A DNA stretch of 64,000 nucleotides. It comes from Haliclona indistincta. Its lineage: Eukaryota; Porifera; Demospongiae; Haplosclerida; Chalinidae. The stretch lies in the NCBI GenBank assembly GCA_964017065.1, contig OZ024789.1:3723971-3787970 (forward strand), in the 5' to 3' direction. A program made the position numbers and the translations under genes. Shown piece by piece: positions 60,300 to 64,000 of the stretch; the stretch's first letter is position 1; each line of letters opens with the position of its first letter. Under the pieces are notes generated by a model. It was given only the letters and a program-made list of their open reading frames with translations, did no database searches and had not been told where the DNA came from.

Positions 60300-60940
60300 A
60301 GTAATGTGCAGCTCAAGATCTCTGATTCGTCTGACAGAGCTATAGATCTCGCTAATATCTCTTCTATCTAAATAGTATTATTCGTCGACACTTCATCAAG
60401 TAGACAATACTGATACGTAGTGCCTAGCCACACGCACATTCAATACCAATGAGGAACGGAAGGTGCAGGTGATACTGGCAGTAGCATAGATATCAAATGT
60501 TTCTATGAGAAGATTATAGTTGATAGCAGAAGTGCATGCACTATACCACGTATACCAATCAGTGAGCACAGACTAACTCAACATGTAGCTACACCAATAG
60601 AAAAGACAAGCCTTGAAGTAAATTTACAGAAATTACTTCCATAATGTAAAGATTAAAATCACAGTAGTATTACAGAGTTGGTACAGCACTGTTAAAATGA
60701 GTGAAGATACAATAATCATAAGAAACGTAAGAATAATAACACGAATTTATATCTGATAAAGTAAAGATCAGCTATCCAACCAAGCAGAGGGTAGAGAAGA
60801 TACACCAGAGACTGACCAAAGAGGTAAACTAAAGTGCCATCTTGTTGGACAGTGTAAAATGTCAGGTCCAATTATCGTCAAGTGGATAAGACAAACAGCA
60901 CGGAATCACTACACATGCAAGCAGCTTTGGGTAGCATTGT
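60300..60940 (-). pseudogene. POT/PTR transporter relic, fourth copy
   Basis: The N-terminal segment (complement of ~60750-60935) still begins with an ATG coding MLPKAAC and keeps 'GWIADLYF'-like coding with breaks. A C-terminal segment lies at 60300-60620. The middle (~1 kb) is absent. Stops and indels are in every frame. Confidence 0.65.
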
Positions 60941-60959
60941 GGAACTTATGCAAGAATGG

Positions 60960-62632
60960 TTTGTTGCTTGATTTGATTATTGCGACTATAGATCTTTGAA
61001 GATGCTTATTCGTCACATAATAATTGTCGTGAAGAAACAGCAACTAAACATAGTGTGCCGTATTTCCCTTTAGTTAGTGGTTACAGTTGAAGTCAATATG
61101 GGTATTCACCAATAATAGGAGACAACCTTTGAATAATGTTTGCTCATGTTATGACATATTTGCTACAGGCGTGGCTGTCATTTTAGATGCTTCTGGCAAC
61201 GTTTGTACTACTTTTAAGGAAGAGAATGCTTTGATATTCCAGCAAATCTATTCTATAAGTGTACCATATTATCGTTTATGTACAGTAAATTCTTAGTATT
61301 GTGAATAACCTGTGGTACATGTATGAAGGATAAAATTGTTGCTGTGCTTTACTGTGTGTCGTGTGTTTTTACACCCCAGTTAGTTGTACAAAGAGCTGAA
61401 CTTACGGATAATATCATCAGTCTACACCTAGAAGAAAGTGTAGCCAAGTTCCTGTCTAAAAGTCAAATCAGAGCTGCAGACCAGCATTCTGGCTCTACTG
61501 AGCTGCAACAATACAACACAGGACGTCTTAAAATGCAGCCATTATTTTAGTTACAGCAACTAACTCCAGTTTCAAATATCCAACAAAAACGCTCCAGACA
61601 TGTTCAGTATGACTAGTTTAGTCTAAAAAGAAGCAAGGACAGCTTGTACAAGCCATTGCACTGTACTCGAGCAACGAGTTGTCGATAGTTTGCTGCGCTG
61701 GACAGTACTGAGTATCTGGAGTCGGTCTACAAGACAGCTGTAGTGTTGAAATATGGAGCCTGATTTGAACGATGCATATTTTAGAGGTATGCAAGCGAGA
61801 CAAAATTGCAATTGCAAGGTTAAAATTGCAACACTAGTATCACACTCTGTCAATCCAGACTACCATAAACGTAAAAATAAAACTGAGCTTTACTGATGGC
61901 GTTAAGTCGGGAGTAATAATACACAAAAGTTTACGGTTCAATCTGGCCACGCCCTGCTTGCGCGATTCTACACTAAACAGTTCAGAAAGGCTAAGTTGTC
62001 ATTTATTAGTTACTGAGTGAGATAGCTAGCAACAACAGCTAGGGATAATTCTGTGCTCAGGAAAGGCTATAGTAAGTCTTGCCGATTTGTTAACGGCATC
62101 ATTACCAGCTAATAACGACATCCTGTTACAATTTCCGTATACTAAATTAACTTGTGTCCGTATACTTCCCTTAGTTAATGTATTAGTTCTATTGGGAGAT
62201 GAACTTCTAGCAGTCATCCTGGCTGACGTGAACACAAATTTATATTTGCCTACCCCAGAGAGCAAACTTCAGCTCATTGGCTACTGATTGGTATAAAAAG
62301 TGTTGCAGAAAGGCAGCGAGAAAGCGTTCCAAAACGGGGTTGAAAGTCGCGACCGTCGCTCAATTGCAATTGAATGTATTGGCGAGGTCTAAAAACATGG
62401 TTTTTTCAAATTTTGAACGACTGTCGCTTGAAAAGCTTTAAACTTTTTCTATTTGCCGGCCCCAGGTTTGATAGAGTGCCTTTTTAGGTATCGAATGGTA
62501 TGGTCGAAATTTATACTGGGACATGGGAACACGTTCCCTTTTGGGGGTAAAGTTGGGTTATTTTCAAGTTCTTCCTCGTTGTACAAACAGTATCAACAGC
62601 TGCTTTTGTAAGTTCAAATTCAAATTTACGCA
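60960..62632. other. no confident gene; one exon-like segment
   Basis: A frame at 61087-61296 (69 codons) is followed by a segment after an acceptor-like 'ttacaccccag' (61370-61550) coding 'RAELTDNIISLHLEESV…' to TAG. I do not recognise either, and a link between them is speculative. The rest is AT-rich with stops in all frames. Confidence 0.3.
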
Positions 62633-62992
62633 ATGGCTAACATTGTCTATGGTGTCTCTCTAGGTGCTCATAAGCCCTTTGTTGACGACGAGATGGATTC
62701 TAGAAGTCACCGCGGGGCTTGCCGATCAGTGTCGCCGCCTCATGCCGACCGAGATCGTCCCGCTGGCGTCTCTGTCAACATCGTGCTATTTCAGCAGGAC
62801 ACTGGAGCGATGGAGAGCAACGTCTTCTTGTGCCCGACTGTGAACCAATATAGACGGCATCATTACAAAGCTATACCAGCTACCTGGAGCTTCTGGCATA
62901 CCGTACTCTATCTGTACCACCGAATGATAGCTATGGCATTGACACGTCTTTTGCGAGCGATTGGAGCTTACAGAGAGCATACTGTATAAAGG
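62633..62992 (+). CDS. hypothetical protein, 118 aa (doubtful)
   Basis: An ATG-initiated frame starting 'MANIVYGVSLGAHKPF' and ending '..AIGAYREHTV' before TAA. The first half is polar and the second half has one weakly hydrophobic helix. No family recognised, no splice context and no paralogue. Base composition is more GC-rich than its flanks, which is the only support. It may be chance. Confidence 0.25.
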
Positions 62993-64000
62993 GCAAGTTT
63001 ACTAGTATTGGTGTGTATAAAGGAATAGTGTTGGCTTGTGCTTCAGACAGAGCACTAAGCTGCTGACTCAATAGCTGGCTGCATACATTGTTGACCACAC
63101 CTCTCTCTCTTTGTTTCTCGCAACAGTCTCAAACCAAGTGAAAGCCCTTGTCTGGACACAAGTAGCAAAGTAAATGACCTCTTGATCATCCAGTAGCAAT
63201 GTTGATTTTACCTTTTTCTCTCAGCAAGGCTTTTAAGTTCAAGAAATGCATCCAGAGACGACTACGATTGAACTCTCTAAACTTTTGCTCTTGAAAAGAC
63301 TTGAATACATGCTAGTATTGTTCTATCTATGCAGTGATAGTCAAGTATGATTGAACAATTTAAAACAGTACAATAAGATAAGACAATACAAACAGGCGAC
63401 AGATCTGTGAGGGGGAAAACACCAGTCACACACACTGTTTATGAGAATCTTATTAAACATACTGTTTAGCAGAATGAGTGATGTCTCTATCCAGCAGGAC
63501 TCTCTATCCACTATCCAGCAGGACTCCTCTTTACAATAGCCCTCCCGGGACAAGATGCAACAATTGCTCTGCCAAAAGACACCATAGACTTTATAATTAT
63601 CACACATCATTACTAGCAGCATTGCTGCAGCTATACATGAGTATCTGAAGCCCATACCTGTACTGTAGGCCAAATTTCGTGGGTGCTATAGTGTGTACTA
63701 CCGTGCTAACCTTCCATATTCTTGTTTGGAACAGTCGCTCGGTTTCATACGGTCGTACCACCCGCTACAGTACTGAAACCAAGCTCTGATGTATAGGCGA
63801 CGGAGCTGACGGTGGTCCTGGGTATAGATTAGCTGCTCAGACCGCCTTATAATCCGTCAGCTGCCTCAGGAGAAGAGTAGTTCTGGCTAGCTGTAGTCCT
63901 CGTGCTCGCCGCCATTTCTTGTTACTATGGAAATCCCGCGCTCGTCAGTGCTTTATCGTGATACGCAGTGCAATTATTAGTAAAACACGCGTGAACTGAA
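62993..64000. other. no gene seen
   Basis: Contains a CT-rich stretch near 63105 and a small direct repeat ('tatccagcaggactc', 63489-63525). The last 300 bases are CpG-richer with 'gccgccattt', possibly the edge of a promoter beyond the window. Confidence 0.35.

Overview
The window looks like nuclear DNA of a marine invertebrate, most likely a demosponge. This is inferred from short introns (about 45-60 bases in the immunoglobulin gene), metazoan gene families (p38 MAP kinase, mitochondrial phosphate carrier, Ig/sushi surface protein, POT-type transporter) and a very high density of transposons. It is a scaffold with two 200-base N gaps (29289-29488, 43993-44192).

Layout. Positions 1-17.4 kb hold no convincing gene; they contain old repeats, MITE-like elements, two (TG)n tracts, a foldback element and segmental duplications. 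At 17.4-18.3 kb lies the body of a minus-strand gene with a death-fold/CARD-like N-terminus and a coiled coil. It is split from its start codon by a 10.9-kb DNA transposon (18321-29250), which has perfect 16-bp terminal inverted repeats and an 8-bp target duplication. The transposon encodes a zinc finger, a putative DDE transposase, a Ulp1-type cysteine protease and a PHD finger. It also carries a nested non-LTR retrotransposon (RT plus restriction-like endonuclease) ending in 47 A's. Beyond the gap come two minus-strand host exons, then an apparently intact Helitron (Rep, PIF1-type helicase, OTU protease; 30-37 kb).

From 37.8 to 51.4 kb, on the plus strand, are two short unidentified exons, a perfect 188-bp inverted repeat, the C-lobe exons of a p38 MAP kinase, and the last four exons of the mitochondrial phosphate carrier SLC25A3. 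One carrier intron holds a young but internally deleted BEL/Pao-type LTR retroelement in antisense orientation. From 52.0 to 54.9 kb are a possible two-exon micro-gene and a complete nine-exon Ig/sushi surface protein. From 55.1 to 60.9 kb a minus-strand tandem array of POT-type transporters decays from one intact copy through a frameshifted copy to two relics. The last 3 kb has no confident gene.

The most notable signal is that two unrelated neighbouring transposons each carry a ubiquitin-like/ubiquitin protease (Ulp1 in the DNA transposon, OTU in the Helitron). In addition, the Ulp1/PHD transposon has landed exactly at the start of a host coding sequence, so the empty-site reading frame can be inferred. 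All assignments come from reading the sequence and from recall of protein families; no searches were run.
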